Assembly (NCBI GenBank): GCA_000277445.1
Contig: AJWJ01000052.1
Coordinates: 1-64,000 of the forward strand
Length of the DNA stretch: 64,000 nt
Reading direction: 5' to 3'
Origin: Polysphondylium violaceum
Taxonomy: Eukaryota; Evosea; Eumycetozoa; Dictyosteliales; Dictyosteliaceae
Shown here one piece after another: positions 35,216 to 47,201 of this stretch; positions within the stretch are counted from its first letter, which is position 1, and the number at the start of each line of letters is the position of its first letter. A program made the position numbers and the translations under genes. The notes below the pieces were generated by a model. It was not told where the DNA came from. It searched no databases and saw only the letters and a program-made list of their open reading frames with translations.

Positions 35216-38072
35216 TTAATCATCACCATCAAGTTGAAGGACTTCAAGTTGTTGTTGGTGTTGCAAGAGTTGTTGTTGGAGTTGAAGTTGTTGTTTTGTG
35301 CCTAACAGTTTTCTAATCAGTATACTTGTGTTTCTATTTACATTTAAAATGGTATCGTTGTCCAGTGCCAGGATGTCTTGCTGTTGCACAGATAATCTAA
35401 AATCAGGGGGAGGAAAGCGTCTCGATAACAGACAATTGGCCAACATTGGATATTTGTCGATATTCTCTACAATCAACTCCAATCCCAACACCCATTCCTC
35501 TTTGATGGTGTTCCACACCGATTGCGAAAATGAGTCTTGAGGGGGCACTTCAATGTCGTTGTAAAAGTTTGACAACAAGGAAAACAATCGCTCTTGGTTA
35601 CTTGAACTAATGTCTTTGCCGTTCAACGTCTTTGTGATGTGGAGCGAGAGGATGAGTAAATTGATGCCAATGTATTGCATGGTGATATAAAGATCAGTGT
35701 CGGTATTTTGAGGATTCATAGATATAAAAGACAAAAGGATATCATTGATTGGATTAAAGAGATTGGTGAATGCAGACTTTACATTACTGGCCGACAAATC
35801 AACGTTTGGATCATTCAAGATATAGATCAATATCTCGCATATCTTGGGTATAATTAGATTGATAACAGTGTCCACCGATACTCCATACTCTCTGAATCCA
35901 TTGATCACTACATTATTATTATTATTACTGCTATTGCTGCCGCCACCATTGTTGTTACCATTGTTGTTATTGGTAAACAATATATTTGTACCGGTTGATT
36001 CTTTGATATATTGAATTAAATCCATCAAATAGTATTGGAGATAATAGGCGATTCTTAAATGACAGTGATGAGATACAAATGCCTCCTTTGAATCTTCATC
36101 ACACTCTTGTATATAAAATGAAATGCCAGGCAATAGAAAACATAAATAAAATCCATAGTCATCCTTAAACGACAGGAAATACTCTAATACAACGTGTAAT
36201 GATAATTTAAGGTTTTCATTCATCGACTGCGTTTCTTCAGAACACCATAATCCAAACAACTTTAGACTAGACACCACCAAATCTGTGGGTCTTTCTTGTG
36301 AATTCTCTTCTGCCACTTGTTTAAGGTAATTGATAATGATTGACATTGTTTCAACCAATATTCCTTTCACTTTACCCAAAGTATCTATTGAAAATTTGAT
36401 ACCAATTCTGTTACTATTATTATTATCACTAGTGTTGTTATTATTTTCTTGATCTTGTTGTTCATCAAAGTAGTTTGTAAGATATCCAATTGAACTTTCA
36501 ATCACAACATAACAAGACAATAGCAAGTGAATTTTACCTTCGGGTATGATAAAAGATGACTCTGGTTGAAGCAATTGCATATGTATTTCTGCTCTGCAAA
36601 CTTGTAATGCCAACAATAAATATTTATCTGTTGATATATTTAATGTAATCTTTTTACCATTACTATTATTACCACTTCCTATATCAATGTTATTTGTTTC
36701 TTTAAATATTAATTTATTACCAAACAAATGTATCAATATGGAATAAAGCATAATTGATTGATCTCTGTATTCCTCCCTCATGTTTTTAGATGCAAATATT
36801 AAATATAATGAAACTTTAATATTCTCCAACCATGTAAAACTATTGCCACTACCACCACTATTATTATCAACAAACAATATCTTTGATAGTTTATATAATA
36901 ATATCTCAGACATTTGATAATATCTAAATATTAATACTAAAAGATGAATGATTTTAAATTTATGTTGATCCTTTCTATCCTTGAATAGAATTGATAAGTT
37001 TTCCAATAATACTAAATTATCAAAACTATTATTATTATTGTTGTTATTGGTATTATTATTATTATTATTATTAATTTTATCACCATTATTATTATTACTA
37101 TTATTATTACTGTTATTGTTAATAATATTATTTTTTGATTTAATTATATATTCAATGATCTCTAATGTCAACTCTAATGATCTCGAAACTATTCTCTCTA
37201 ATGGTTCTTCAATTTGCTTTTTACTTTTGCTTTTCTTTTCCTCTTGCTCGTCGCTGTCACTATCACTATCACTATCATCACTACTGCTACTATCAACACT
37301 ACTATTCATTGTTGTTTTTGTTGTTGATGATAATTGTACTATTTTTTCATCTTGATTATGAACGAGTAATAAAAACTTTGATAACAATGCCAAGTTTTCA
37401 ACATTATTAAATATATCTAACATTTGTTTCAACGAACCTTCATTCTTTTCCTTTGAGGCTTTATCATAACTATTGTTCTTTTCTACTTGATTCTTGTATA
37501 AAAATATTTGATATAAAACTACTATTACTTCATATAATAGATGTATATTGCTCTTTGTATCTGAATTCAAAAGCTCAACAGTCTCTATTGCCCTAGTTAA
37601 TAACAATGGTATTATTTTATAAATTAAACTATTTCTAGATATCTTGCTTAACGGTGTTTGTTCATCTACTGTATTTGTTATTGGCGTTGCTGTAGTATTG
37701 GGTAATTGATGTTGATGTTGATCTCTATCATCTTCTTTCTCTAACAAAACAAATGTTGATAATATAGTAGCACAAAGATTTGTATATGATACCAAGTCTA
37801 CACCTAGAGATATATGTATATTGATATTTATATTAGTTATTTATTGATCTTAATCATACTACTACCTTTTACTTACCAGGACTCACAGGAGTTTGAAGTA
37901 ATCTATAGAGGAAATCTAAACCTAAGGAATCATAAACTAATGATAAACGTGGGTAATCATCGGGATCAACGTTCCTTACAAGTACAATGCCGACAAACTT
38001 TTCCTCATCGGTATCACCGGCTAGCAATGATAAACATTTCTGAAAAGTAGAGTCTTCAATACTTCCCTTCAT
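35216..38072 (-). CDS. Neurochondrin-family protein
   Basis: Exons 38072-37877 and 37803-35216; intron 73 bases (GTAAGT..TCTCTAG), join TPVSPG-VDLVSYTN. Product 927 residues. The N-terminus, CLSLLAGDTDEEKFVGIVLV followed by a conserved-looking LDFLYRLL, matches the start of neurochondrin, an all-helical armadillo-like protein. The middle carries low-complexity inserts (Asp/Ser, poly-Asn) within helical repeats; the end is Gln-rich (QQLQLQQQLLQHQQQ). Animal neurochondrin modulates CaMKII and vesicle and Rab5-linked processes in neurons; the role in amoebae is not known. The promoter side is divergent from the coiled-coil gene across 1.4 kb. Confidence 0.85.
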
Positions 38073-39503
38073 ATTGGTGTTGTTTTGTGTGTGTGTCAGA
38101 GTTTCAATATAAATAATTGTTGATTCCTTGTCTGTTATCTTTTTTCTATTGTACTAGTTATATGGTGTTGTTGAGCGCAATATTTGTGTGTGCGTGTGTG
38201 AGTGAGTGAGGTAAGTTAAGGCGGGTGTGTGATAAGTTGTTATTGTTGTTGGTGATGAGATTCTGATAATAAAATTAATTTAGAAAGTAGTGAGTGAGTG
38301 TGTGTGTGTTGTTTTTGTATAATATTTTATATATAGGGGGTGTGTGTATATATAAAAGGTAAATAGACGGTGAAAATTTCTAAAATGAAAGAGTGGTAGT
38401 AGTGGTACTGGTGGTGTTGTTTATATGGATAATAAATATATGATGATGATCTATTAATAGATATCAATTATTTGTTCCCTCTAAAGTAGAGTGATTGTGA
38501 AGATGATATTTTATTTTTCAAGTGTGTTCTGAAGAAAATTTGAGAGACACATATGCAAGCATTTTTTTTTTTTTTTTATTTATTTATTTTTCACCAACAG
38601 AGTTACAAAAAGTGAACATATCCTTGATACGATTCTTTTGATTCAATATAGATATACTATGTGAGTGAGTGGCGAGATTACATACACACACCCTCAACAT
38701 ATATGTAGGAATGAGGTATACAATATAGAATATTTAATCAAACAATTAATATAATATAATCAATCTCTAAAGATAAAGACCTCTTTTCAATTTTCTTTTT
38801 TACATTAAACCGAAATGAAGGGAAAAGCGACAACTATTTATTTTTGTGATTGTTATTACTACTCCAAAAACAAATAATGAATAAATAATAAATTATAATT
38901 ATAAAATGAATACAATACTACTGCTATTATCCTCATTCATTTCACACTATCACACACTCACTCATCAATCCCCACAACGCCTGACATATAATTTATTTTA
39001 TTAATACACTATCAATCATATAAATACACATACACACAAACAACACACCCACAAACACACACACACATATTTAGCCCTCATCAAAAATTACCCTCCCAAT
39101 AAACACATACACACACAACAACACCATCACATCACACAACAACAAATAATAAAATACTAAAAAATGGAAAAAAAAAGAAAAAAAAAGAAACACACACAAC
39201 AACACCAAACCAAAATTATTTATTTATAATTACACATCCCTATTATTTGTTTATGTTTTTATAAATATTAATAGTTGATTTCCTTTAATTATTAATTATT
39301 ATTTCAATCACAAAATAAAAAAAAGTATAAATTACAATTATTAAAAGTGGACATCATCACCAAATAAATTTATACAACCAATCAATCAATATATTAATCC
39401 ATCTTACTCAAACATTGTAGTAATAGTTGTTGTAAAATAATCACTCAATTTAAAAATATATAATAGTAACAGTAATCATAGTAAAACCAATCAAAAATCA
39501 AAA
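38073..39503. other. Divergent intergenic region with mirrored GT/CA runs
   Basis: Between neurochondrin (minus) and the coiled-coil gene (plus). GT-rich runs (about 38170-38340) lie on the neurochondrin side and CA-rich runs (about 38940-39190) on the other, so each gene has a CA-rich sense-strand leader. Also T tract near 38565. No gene seen. Confidence 0.6.
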
Positions 39504-40310
39504 ATGGAAAAAGAATCAATCATGTTGGATAAATCTGTTGAAATTGATGAAAATGATGAATATTTAGGACTTTTGGATCAAAGTAAAGAGGAATTGATTG
39601 AATTAATAAAGGATATTAGATTCGAATATTTTGAATTACAAGAGACAAATGATAAATTAAAAGCCACCTGTGATGACAAAACAAAAGAAATTGCATACAA
39701 TCGTAAACTATTGACTGAAAGAGACGATCTCTTGCTACAACTTCAATGGGACCCAACCCAAGACGCCACCTATTTGGGTCAAGTCAATCCAAACGATCAT
39801 TTGCACGCCAACGACATTAAAATGAAGGCACTCATTGACCAAATGAGAATCATGGAGAGAGGTATCTTTGAAAGAGATGAAAAAATCAAACAAATGGAAA
39901 AAGCCATCGATATGTTTGAACTCCAAAGAATCAGTCACGGTATCCCCACCGCACCCATCCAATACGCCCCCTACACCACTATCTCGTCACCCAACTCGGC
40001 CGTCAACAGTCCATCAAGTAAAAATGCTACTCCTGTCCTCAGCAGAGCATTCTCTACAATCACCGATCCCTCCACACCCAACGTCTTTAAAAAGATCTCT
40101 GACTATCCTCTCTCTCACAAATTTGAGGAAGACGAAGGCATCAGTATGTCCCCCAAGAAACATCCCTTATCACACAGCGGAGGAAACAGAGCCCCCTCCT
40201 TTTGGAAATCCCCAAGTGGTTATTTTGCCAACTGGAGGAAAGGATCAGGTGATCAAATTAGAAATAATAATGATAACGGTATAGATTCTCAACCAATTAT
40301 GAAGGCCTAA
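39504..40310 (+). CDS. Coiled-coil protein, unknown function
   Basis: Single exon, 268 residues. Residues about 22-145 are heptad-rich coiled coil (ELIELIKDIRFEYFELQET and RIMERGIFERDEKIKQMEKA), followed by a Ser/Pro-rich region with many SP/TP sites (e.g. SSPNSAVNSPSSKNATPV, SMSPKKHPLS) that could be proline-directed kinase targets, and a basic end with aromatic residues (FWKSPSGYFANWRKGSG). I recognise no family. The composition suggests a scaffold or cytoskeletal regulator; this is inference only. The start is the first ATG after a long AT-rich leader. Translation stop at 40308-40310. Confidence 0.85.
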   Translation: MEKESIMLDKSVEIDENDEYLGLLDQSKEELIELIKDIRFEYFELQETNDKLKATCDDKTKEIAYNRKLLTERDDLLLQLQWDPTQDATYLGQVNPNDHLHANDIKMKALIDQMRIMERGIFERDEKIKQMEKAIDMFELQRISHGIPTAPIQYAPYTTISSPNSAVNSPSSKNATPVLSRAFSTITDPSTPNVFKKISDYPLSHKFEEDEGISMSPKKHPLSHSGGNRAPSFWKSPSGYFANWRKGSGDQIRNNNDNGIDSQPIMKA

Positions 40311-41572
40311 GATTTTTATTATTTTTTTTGTCCACCTCCCATTCTCAAGCCCTTTCAAAAAAAAAAAAAAAAANAAAAAAAAAAACTAAATATAACAGTA
40401 ATAATAACAACCAACAAAGAGTATTCTTTATCTTTTTCTTCTTGTTCATGTCAATTAATTTTCCACCATTTCTCAATTTGTATCATCGAATAGGAATAAA
40501 AATTCAAGAAAATTAATCCCAATATGATAAAATTTGACTTTTTCTATTTTCTTGCACACTCAGTGCTACAACATAAAGCAGACAGACACTAGAATTAAGA
40601 ATTTTAGTTTTTGATTAATCAAGACAAAGAAAAAAAAATTGCACTCGTCTTGGTTTGCTGCGATGTCCTGAGAAAAATTTCATTTTTTTTTATTTTTTTT
40701 TTTTATTTTTTCCTCTTTCTCTGCTCCTAATTGCAATTGTGTTATACTGGAAATCATACAGAACATTTAGTATTTACCCGGCACAATTGTTTGATTGCAA
40801 CAAAAGAAAGAATATCTTTGTGTAATAGTAGTAATAGTAATAGTAATAATAGTATATTTATATTTTTTTATAGTAATACTCGTTGTATATATATCATCAC
40901 CTCAATGTAAGTTTAACGCCTCTTGCTGAATTAGGATTTTTTTCAACCATTTTTTTTCTCAACGCCTTTTTATGAGTCGTAGTTTTTAAAGAAAAAGTAA
41001 AAAGTTTTTTTTTTTTTTTTTTTTTGTTTTCTCCAAAACTAAAGATTGACACAGTGTTTCTCCCCCACGCAAATTAATATTAAAAAAAAAAAGAAAAAAA
41101 CACCCCCAATCCACCACTAACTCTTTCTTTCATTCATTCATTACATAGAGTTCTTACAGATACACTATATCGTATTAAAATATAAATAATTATTATCATA
41201 ACCAATAGTAATAATAATCAACACTACACCTACGCAACACATTCAATTCTTTTTTTTTTTCATAGGTTTTCACATCAATTAAAAAAAACATTTTTTTTTT
41301 TTTGATTTGAAAGCACATATATATTTTATCACAAAATTGATCAAATTGACAAGATAAAGAGCTTTTTCAGCTTTAATACGCCTCTTCCTATTCCGGTTCC
41401 GCTGTCACATATCTCAAAGGTAGAGTTAGATTTAAGCGAACATCAAGAGTCTGCTGAAATTGTTGGTCTAGAAACAGATATAATCACTCCACAAGCACCA
41501 CCATCATTTGATTACAACACTCTATTTGAAATATCAACACCATTCATTATAGAAGATCCCCTCTCTGAAGAA
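40311..41572. other. Intergenic / 5' region of TIG-ankyrin gene
   Basis: Contains a poly-A tract with one undetermined base at 40374, T tracts at 40680-40710 and 41005-41025, and a candidate splice donor at 40907. From 41306 to 41572 the frame of the downstream gene is open and protein-like, so this part is probably coding after splicing. Confidence 0.6.
40374..40374. other. Undetermined base (N)
   Basis: A single N in a poly-A run, marking sequence uncertainty in a homopolymer. It lies outside coding sequence. Confidence 0.95.
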
Positions 41573-44500
41573 ATGAACAATCATCATTTAAATCAAAATT
41601 TGACCTTTAACGAGTCTCTCCTCGCAGATATTGGCTTGGGTGATTCGATGATAAAGGACATGAAATCCCAACAACAAGATACCTACAAACTCATAGATTT
41701 TGCCTTGTCTGCTTCTGCTCAAATACCATGGAATTCTGAATCTTCTGAATCTGATTTACTAGGCATTGATAGTAATAATTCTTTAACTACAAGTATAAAT
41801 AATAATAGTAACAATGGTAATAATAACAATGGTTCATATAATTCACAACAACAACAACAACAATCTAATACTATTAGTCATCAACAAATGTTAAACCATC
41901 ATGGTCAACAAAACCAACAACAACAATTACCATTACCTCAAATTAATCCAAATAATAGTTATAATATAAATGGTGCTAGTTTTACAAACTTGACTACTAC
42001 TAATAATAACAATAATAATAACAACAACAATCAATATCCACCATTAACTGCTTCACTTCAACAATTTAATTTACAACAACCACAACAATCATATAACAAT
42101 AATCATAGTAATATCAATAACCTTACTCAATCAGGTTCGAGTATATTTTTAAATAGATCAAATGATACTCATAATCTTAATAATATTTTAAATATGAACA
42201 ACAACAATAACAATATTAATAACAATATTAATAACAATATCAACAACAATATCAATAATAATAACAATAGTAATAGTAATTCACCATATTTTAATTCAAA
42301 TGATGGATATCAAAATAATAGTACTGTACCACATTCACCAATGTTGAATAATCCTTCAAATAATAATGTTTATTCATCGGTACCACACTCACCTCAACAA
42401 ATGCAACCACAACCACAACAACAACAAGTTCAACAAATTCAAATTGAGACTCTTAGATCACCTCCTCAATATAGTTCACCAATGCAACAACAAACACCAC
42501 AACAACAATATGTTTTACCACCAATTCAACAACAACAACAAGTACTTCAACAATACAGTAGTCCACCTACTCCAGGTATGAATTATGATATGTCATCACC
42601 ATTACAATATCAACAACCATCCACACCACAACAACCACCAATGATTATTGTTAAACAAGAAGGTCCAAGATTAGAAATCGTTGACAACTATTCCCAACCA
42701 TTCCCAATCTACACTGTAAAGACCCACGTTTTGGTGCCAGCCCCAGTGATCAAGGTGTTCAACTATAAAGGTGATTCCAACGATTTAATGGTTGTTGCTA
42801 ATCCCGACCCAGATGACAGTATCATTATCTCGCAACCAGCCGTAACCTGTTCTGATGGCTCTTTTGAATTCAAATTCACCGATATGCATGTCGACAGAAA
42901 GAAACACGATCCATGCTCTTCATTCCGTCTCAAATTCTCTTTGATCAACAAGAGAACCTTTGAGAGATTCAATGAAGTTTTATCACCATCCATCAATCTC
43001 TTTTATCACACCGATCTCTTGCCCGCCCCAGATATCGCCCGTTTGGTTCCAAACTCTTGCTACTGTGGTCAAGAACCAGAGGTCACTTGTTATGGTTACT
43101 ATTTCAAAAAGGGTCGTACTGAAATCTTGTATGTAGATTTAAAGCCCCTCAATCCAAGTCCTGATCACCAACCACACACTGTCACCCAAGAACAACTTAG
43201 AATGCCAAATCAAACCTCATTCTCTTTTGCCTTTGTTCCACCCCACAGAGCCACCTCTGGTACTTACTCTGTTTCAACTCGTTATACCAAAAACACCACC
43301 AAAAAAGATAAAGATAAGAGTGGTAAAAACAAATCAAAGATTGGTAAATCTCATTACTTTTCATATAATGGTAAGTTTCAAATTATTTCGTCATCTTTAT
43401 ACAATTATATATATATTAACAAACTATTATTATTCAATATAGATTTACCTGAAGATGGTAATCCAAAGAGACAAAAGACTAGAATCGATGATCGTGGTGA
43501 TGGAGGTCAATTTGATGGTAGTGATGATTATTATGGTAACAATAATAATGGTCAACCACAACAACAACAACAACAAAATTCACCATACTCACCACCCTCT
43601 GGTTCTTCACCAGCTCATTACAGCACTTATATGAATACAATTATTCATGGCGATGTTGATGATCTCGTTGAAATGTTAAAGGACAACAAGAGTGCTTTAA
43701 ATGAAATTAGAGACAATAGTTTAAATACATTACTCATGATTGCCGCCAAAGAAGGTAGAGAAGATATGTTTGATAGCCTTATTGAAAATGGTGCCGATTT
43801 AAGCATAAAGAATAGATACGGCCACAATGTGTTCCATATGGCTTGTTTCTCTGGTTCCATTGAATTATTTGAAAAGTTAGTTGAATTAGATACCACTGGT
43901 GAACTTTTGATGGAAAGAGACAGCGTTGGTGCCACTTGTTTACACATTGCCACTGAGCGTGGTCATTTCCGTCTTGTTAAACATATTTGTGATGGCGACT
44001 TTGATAAATTGGTCGATACCAAGGATGAAAAGGGTTTGACAAGTTTACACTATGCTGCACAAGATGGAAACATTCGTATCTTGTCCATTTTCATTGAACG
44101 TATTTTATTCCTTTCCACCGCTGACGCTTTGAACTGTGGTGATTTCACTGGTATGACTCCATTACATTGGGCTGCCTCACTTGGTCGTTTGGCAATCTGC
44201 AAGAAATTGGTTGAATCTGGTGCCGATGTAAATGCCGTCGACGGTGACAATGAAACTCCAGTATTCAAATCCATTGTCACACAAAACAAAGACATCACCA
44301 TCTACTTGTTGGGCAAAGGTTCCGATGGTTCCATTGTAAACTCTCGTGGAAAGAACCATATTGAACTCTTGGCCGAATCAAAGAATCCAAGAATTGAAGA
44401 GATGGAAGAAGACGAAGATGAAGACGAAATGGAACAAGACGCCAAGGAATCTGCCGAACAACAAGAAACCCCAGGTGACTTTACAGTTGGTAAACAATTG

Positions 44501-45304
44501 CAACAACAAAACAAATTTGTGTTCCAAAAGAAACAAGAAAGACTCCACACTCTTGGCGAACAAACCAAATTGCAATTGGCTAGTCAATTGGCCAGTCAAT
44601 TCTCTAAATTGAATTTGGAAAAGAACAACAAGTATGACGAACTCTCAAATACACCAACTACAACCACCACTACCACCACCTCTTCAAACACCAAATTTGA
44701 AACCTTTAAGCCCACTCCAGGAGACAGTATTTTGGCTGGTGAATTGGATTTCACAAACTTGACTCCAAGAGACATCACTGTCAATAGATTCCAAATTTTA
44801 ATCAACCAAATCGAAAAGAACATCACCACCAAGGATCACGATAAAAACAAACAACTCACTTCACTCCTCAAACAATCTTTTACCGACAAAGTATCTGATT
44901 GGATGAATTCCGAAGAAGAACTCCTCAGATCAAGAAGAGCTCAAATCGAAATTGAAGAAGACCTCTCTATCAAGGCTCACGAAATCATTCGTCTCACTGA
45001 ATTTATCTCGGCCTGTCCAGTCAACTTAACCGAACTCAAAGCTGGCAGTGTCGGTCTCTTTGTATTAAAACGTGAAAGATACTATGGTTTCCACCAAAGT
45101 GATGTATTAGTAATTGCCTCTAACGACTCTATGTCTGCCATTAAAAAGATTTATGGCAATCAATTGCCAAGTTGTTTATTGGCCAACATTGTTTTTGCCG
45201 TAAAGACTCAATCCACCAAGCCTTCCGCTCTTATGCCACATCCAGGCACTGAGTTCTTTGTTGTAGATATCGAAGTACAAAAACAAGCAAACTCGTCAGA
45301 TTAA
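41573..45304 (+). CDS. TIG/IPT-ankyrin protein, putative transcription regulator
   Basis: Open to 45304 from ATG 41573, but splicing of 43371-43442 (GTAAGT..AATATAG) is expected, joining SYN-DLPEDGNPKRQ. About 1219 residues from this start, more with an upstream exon. Order: Gln/Asn-rich N-terminal region (to about 350); a Rel-like/beta domain (YTVKTHVLVPAPVIKVFNY); a TIG/IPT fold (APDIARLVPNSCYCGQEPEV and on); basic stretch KKDKDKSGKNKSKIGK; four to six ankyrin repeats (DSVGATCLHIATERGHFRLV, GMTPLHWAASLGRLAICKKL); acidic linker; and a C-terminal globular domain. TIG plus ankyrin recalls Mga2/Spt23, CAMTA and NF-kB p100; no CG-1 domain or membrane anchor was found. A transcriptional role is inferred. 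Confidence 0.85.
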   Translation: MNNHHLNQNLTFNESLLADIGLGDSMIKDMKSQQQDTYKLIDFALSASAQIPWNSESSESDLLGIDSNNSLTTSINNNSNNGNNNNGSYNSQQQQQQSNTISHQQMLNHHGQQNQQQQLPLPQINPNNSYNINGASFTNLTTTNNNNNNNNNNQYPPLTASLQQFNLQQPQQSYNNNHSNINNLTQSGSSIFLNRSNDTHNLNNILNMNNNNNNINNNINNNINNNINNNNNSNSNSPYFNSNDGYQNNSTVPHSPMLNNPSNNNVYSSVPHSPQQMQPQPQQQQVQQIQIETLRSPPQYSSPMQQQTPQQQYVLPPIQQQQQVLQQYSSPPTPGMNYDMSSPLQYQQPSTPQQPPMIIVKQEGPRLEIVDNYSQPFPIYTVKTHVLVPAPVIKVFNYKGDSNDLMVVANPDPDDSIIISQPAVTCSDGSFEFKFTDMHVDRKKHDPCSSFRLKFSLINKRTFERFNEVLSPSINLFYHTDLLPAPDIARLVPNSCYCGQEPEVTCYGYYFKKGRTEILYVDLKPLNPSPDHQPHTVTQEQLRMPNQTSFSFAFVPPHRATSGTYSVSTRYTKNTTKKDKDKSGKNKSKIGKSHYFSYNGKFQIISSSLYNYIYINKLLLFNIDLPEDGNPKRQKTRIDDRGDGGQFDGSDDYYGNNNNGQPQQQQQQNSPYSPPSGSSPAHYSTYMNTIIHGDVDDLVEMLKDNKSALNEIRDNSLNTLLMIAAKEGREDMFDSLIENGADLSIKNRYGHNVFHMACFSGSIELFEKLVELDTTGELLMERDSVGATCLHIATERGHFRLVKHICDGDFDKLVDTKDEKGLTSLHYAAQDGNIRILSIFIERILFLSTADALNCGDFTGMTPLHWAASLGRLAICKKLVESGADVNAVDGDNETPVFKSIVTQNKDITIYLLGKGSDGSIVNSRGKNHIELLAESKNPRIEEMEEDEDEDEMEQDAKESAEQQETPGDFTVGKQLQQQNKFVFQKKQERLHTLGEQTKLQLASQLASQFSKLNLEKNNKYDELSNTPTTTTTTTTSSNTKFETFKPTPGDSILAGELDFTNLTPRDITVNRFQILINQIEKNITTKDHDKNKQLTSLLKQSFTDKVSDWMNSEEELLRSRRAQIEIEEDLSIKAHEIIRLTEFISACPVNLTELKAGSVGLFVLKRERYYGFHQSDVLVIASNDSMSAIKKIYGNQLPSCLLANIVFAVKTQSTKPSALMPHPGTEFFVVDIEVQKQANSSD
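43371..43442 (+). other. 72-base stopless intron
   Basis: GTAAGT donor, AATATAG acceptor, AT-rich between. Its length is a multiple of three and it has no in-frame stop, so retention would insert 24 mostly hydrophobic residues rather than end the protein. The spliced junction gives a more natural sequence. Confidence 0.75.
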
Positions 45305-45635
45305 TTTAAAAAAAGAAAGAAAAACTAAACAAATTATTTTTTTTCCTTTTCTTTTTTTTTTTTTTTTTGATTAGACCTTTGTACAGATATTTAATTTAAT
45401 AGAATAAAAAAAGTTTTTAATTTTATAATCAAAATATTTTTCTTTTTATGTTATTATCTATTCAAAAACTCTGAGCAAATTTGGCATTGGTATAAAAAAA
45501 TGTTTAGTTCATCAGATCAAGTACAATCTATCAACTTAATAATGGAGAAATTAATTTAAAACCTTATTAATAAAAATATGATGAAAGTAATTATTATTAT
45601 TATTATTATTATTGTTATTTATTATTATCTAATCT
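45305..45635. other. Convergent intergenic region
   Basis: Between the 3' ends of the TIG-ankyrin gene and the next minus-strand gene. T-rich tract near 45340-45370 and an ATT run at about 45590-45612. No gene seen. Confidence 0.6.
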
Positions 45636-47201
45636 TTAATGAAAAGTTAAAGAATCAAAAATAAAGAAAGATTTTTTCAAAGTGTCTGGGAATTCATTGA
45701 CTGGAACTCTAATATTTAAAAGAATACCCTTTGAACGTTTGACGACGGCGCATTTGAAATAAACTTTACAAGGTAAACCAAGTTCCATATCAACACCTTC
45801 CATAATAACTTTGGCGGCTTTGTATTTGTCGATTCTAGATTTATCTTGACTGATGATACGAGAGCCAGAGATTGAATTGTTGTAAAATTCCAACAAGATG
45901 GATTGGTACTCTTCCAAAGTGACGGCACGACCTAAATCTTCGAGGGTGAGGTTGAAAATTGGGAAATTTGGGAAACGGTCGTCTTGGAAAATCAATGAAC
46001 CACCAGTGGAAAACTTTTCAGTGAGTGAAAAGGTGGAAGGGATGTGGAAAGAGTACTTTGAAATGAGATTTTCAAAACGATTATAAACTGGGGTTTCCAA
46101 AAGTAATGCAGAGATCTTGAAGGTCTTTATGATTCTGTTGAAAATGTTGTTGTAAAAGATCATTTCCTTTTCTGGTACGGAAAAGTTTAATGTGATGCCA
46201 TAGTTTTTGTACACTGTGTAGACAGTCATACACTCTTGTTTTTTGTTTGAATTCTCTGTGAATTTGTAATAGGCAGCCTTGATATCGTCATTGGCAAGAC
46301 TGGTGGCAGTGGGTACCAAAGGGCTGTTGGTGTTGTTTTTCAAAGTGTCTTTGAGAATGTCGCCAAAAGACTCGACAGTGTCGGTGGTTCTCAATGGCTC
46401 CAAACGGACAGAGAAGAAAATAGAGTTAGCCTTGTCTTGATAACTGCTGATATTGGAATCAGTGTTGGCGCTATCGACTGACCACACCTTGGGGTACCAA
46501 TATTGAATATAAAAATCTGGTGATAAGGATTTGTTTGGTTTGGTTTCACATTTCAATTGAACAGTTTTGAATCCCTTTGCTTTAAAAATTTCAAATGTTT
46601 CGCATGCTTTCTCTAAAATAGCAAGATTTGTTCTAAATTGACTAAATGGAGCATGATAAATGATAATGTATGCCATACCATTGAGAATGAAAAAACATTG
46701 CTTATATTTAGATTTAATGTCTGGTGCATAGTATTGAAGAAAGTTTCCTTCATGTCCTCCAATAACAACTTTTCCAGTTTCAACATCTTGTGCACCTGCT
46801 GCAATAACTTGTTCTTTAGAGATTTCTAATAATTCCGATTGAGTTTTACCTAATTCTATTTTGATTTAGATATATATACAAATTAATAAATCAAAATGAA
46901 AAAAAAAAAACGAAAAAAGAACACACAAACACACACACTCTTTATCTCTGATATTATGGGAGTGTGTGTGAGTCTATCTGTATAACTGATCTCTTTACTA
47001 AATCTAACATTACTATATATCTGTATATGAATCAATACCTTTTAAATCTTGAACTACAACATTTAAACCAAAAGTAGTATCTTTATCAAAAAAACTAACA
47101 AGATAGATTGAAATGTTTTCTTTCATATTCCATTTCTTTGGATATGAAATTGAAAACCCATAGGTAGAGTTTGTGTATCTCTTTGTTGAATCCTTTGCCA
47201 T
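45636..47201 (-). CDS. Possible PsbP/Mog1-fold protein, function unknown
   Basis: Exons 47201-47039 and 46855-45636; intron GTATTG..AAAATAG, join VVQDLK-ELGKTQSELLE. Product 460 residues. The N-terminus, KRYTNSTYGFSISYPKKW followed by FGLNVVVQDL, has the pattern of PsbP/Mog1-type folds (GFSI.YP..W then a strand). A second unit may lie in the middle (KGFKTVQLKCETKPN and later YNNIFNRIIKTFKIS) and a third near the end (KVYFKCAVVKRSKGILLNIR), so the protein may hold repeated domains of one fold. No signal peptide or membrane segment. I do not know a named dictyostelid match. Beta-COP lies upstream, on the same strand. Confidence 0.75.

Noticed and set aside
41261-41305. Start codon split AT|G by an intron ending at 41265
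   Set aside because: The frame meets TGA at 41303 before reaching the main open frame.
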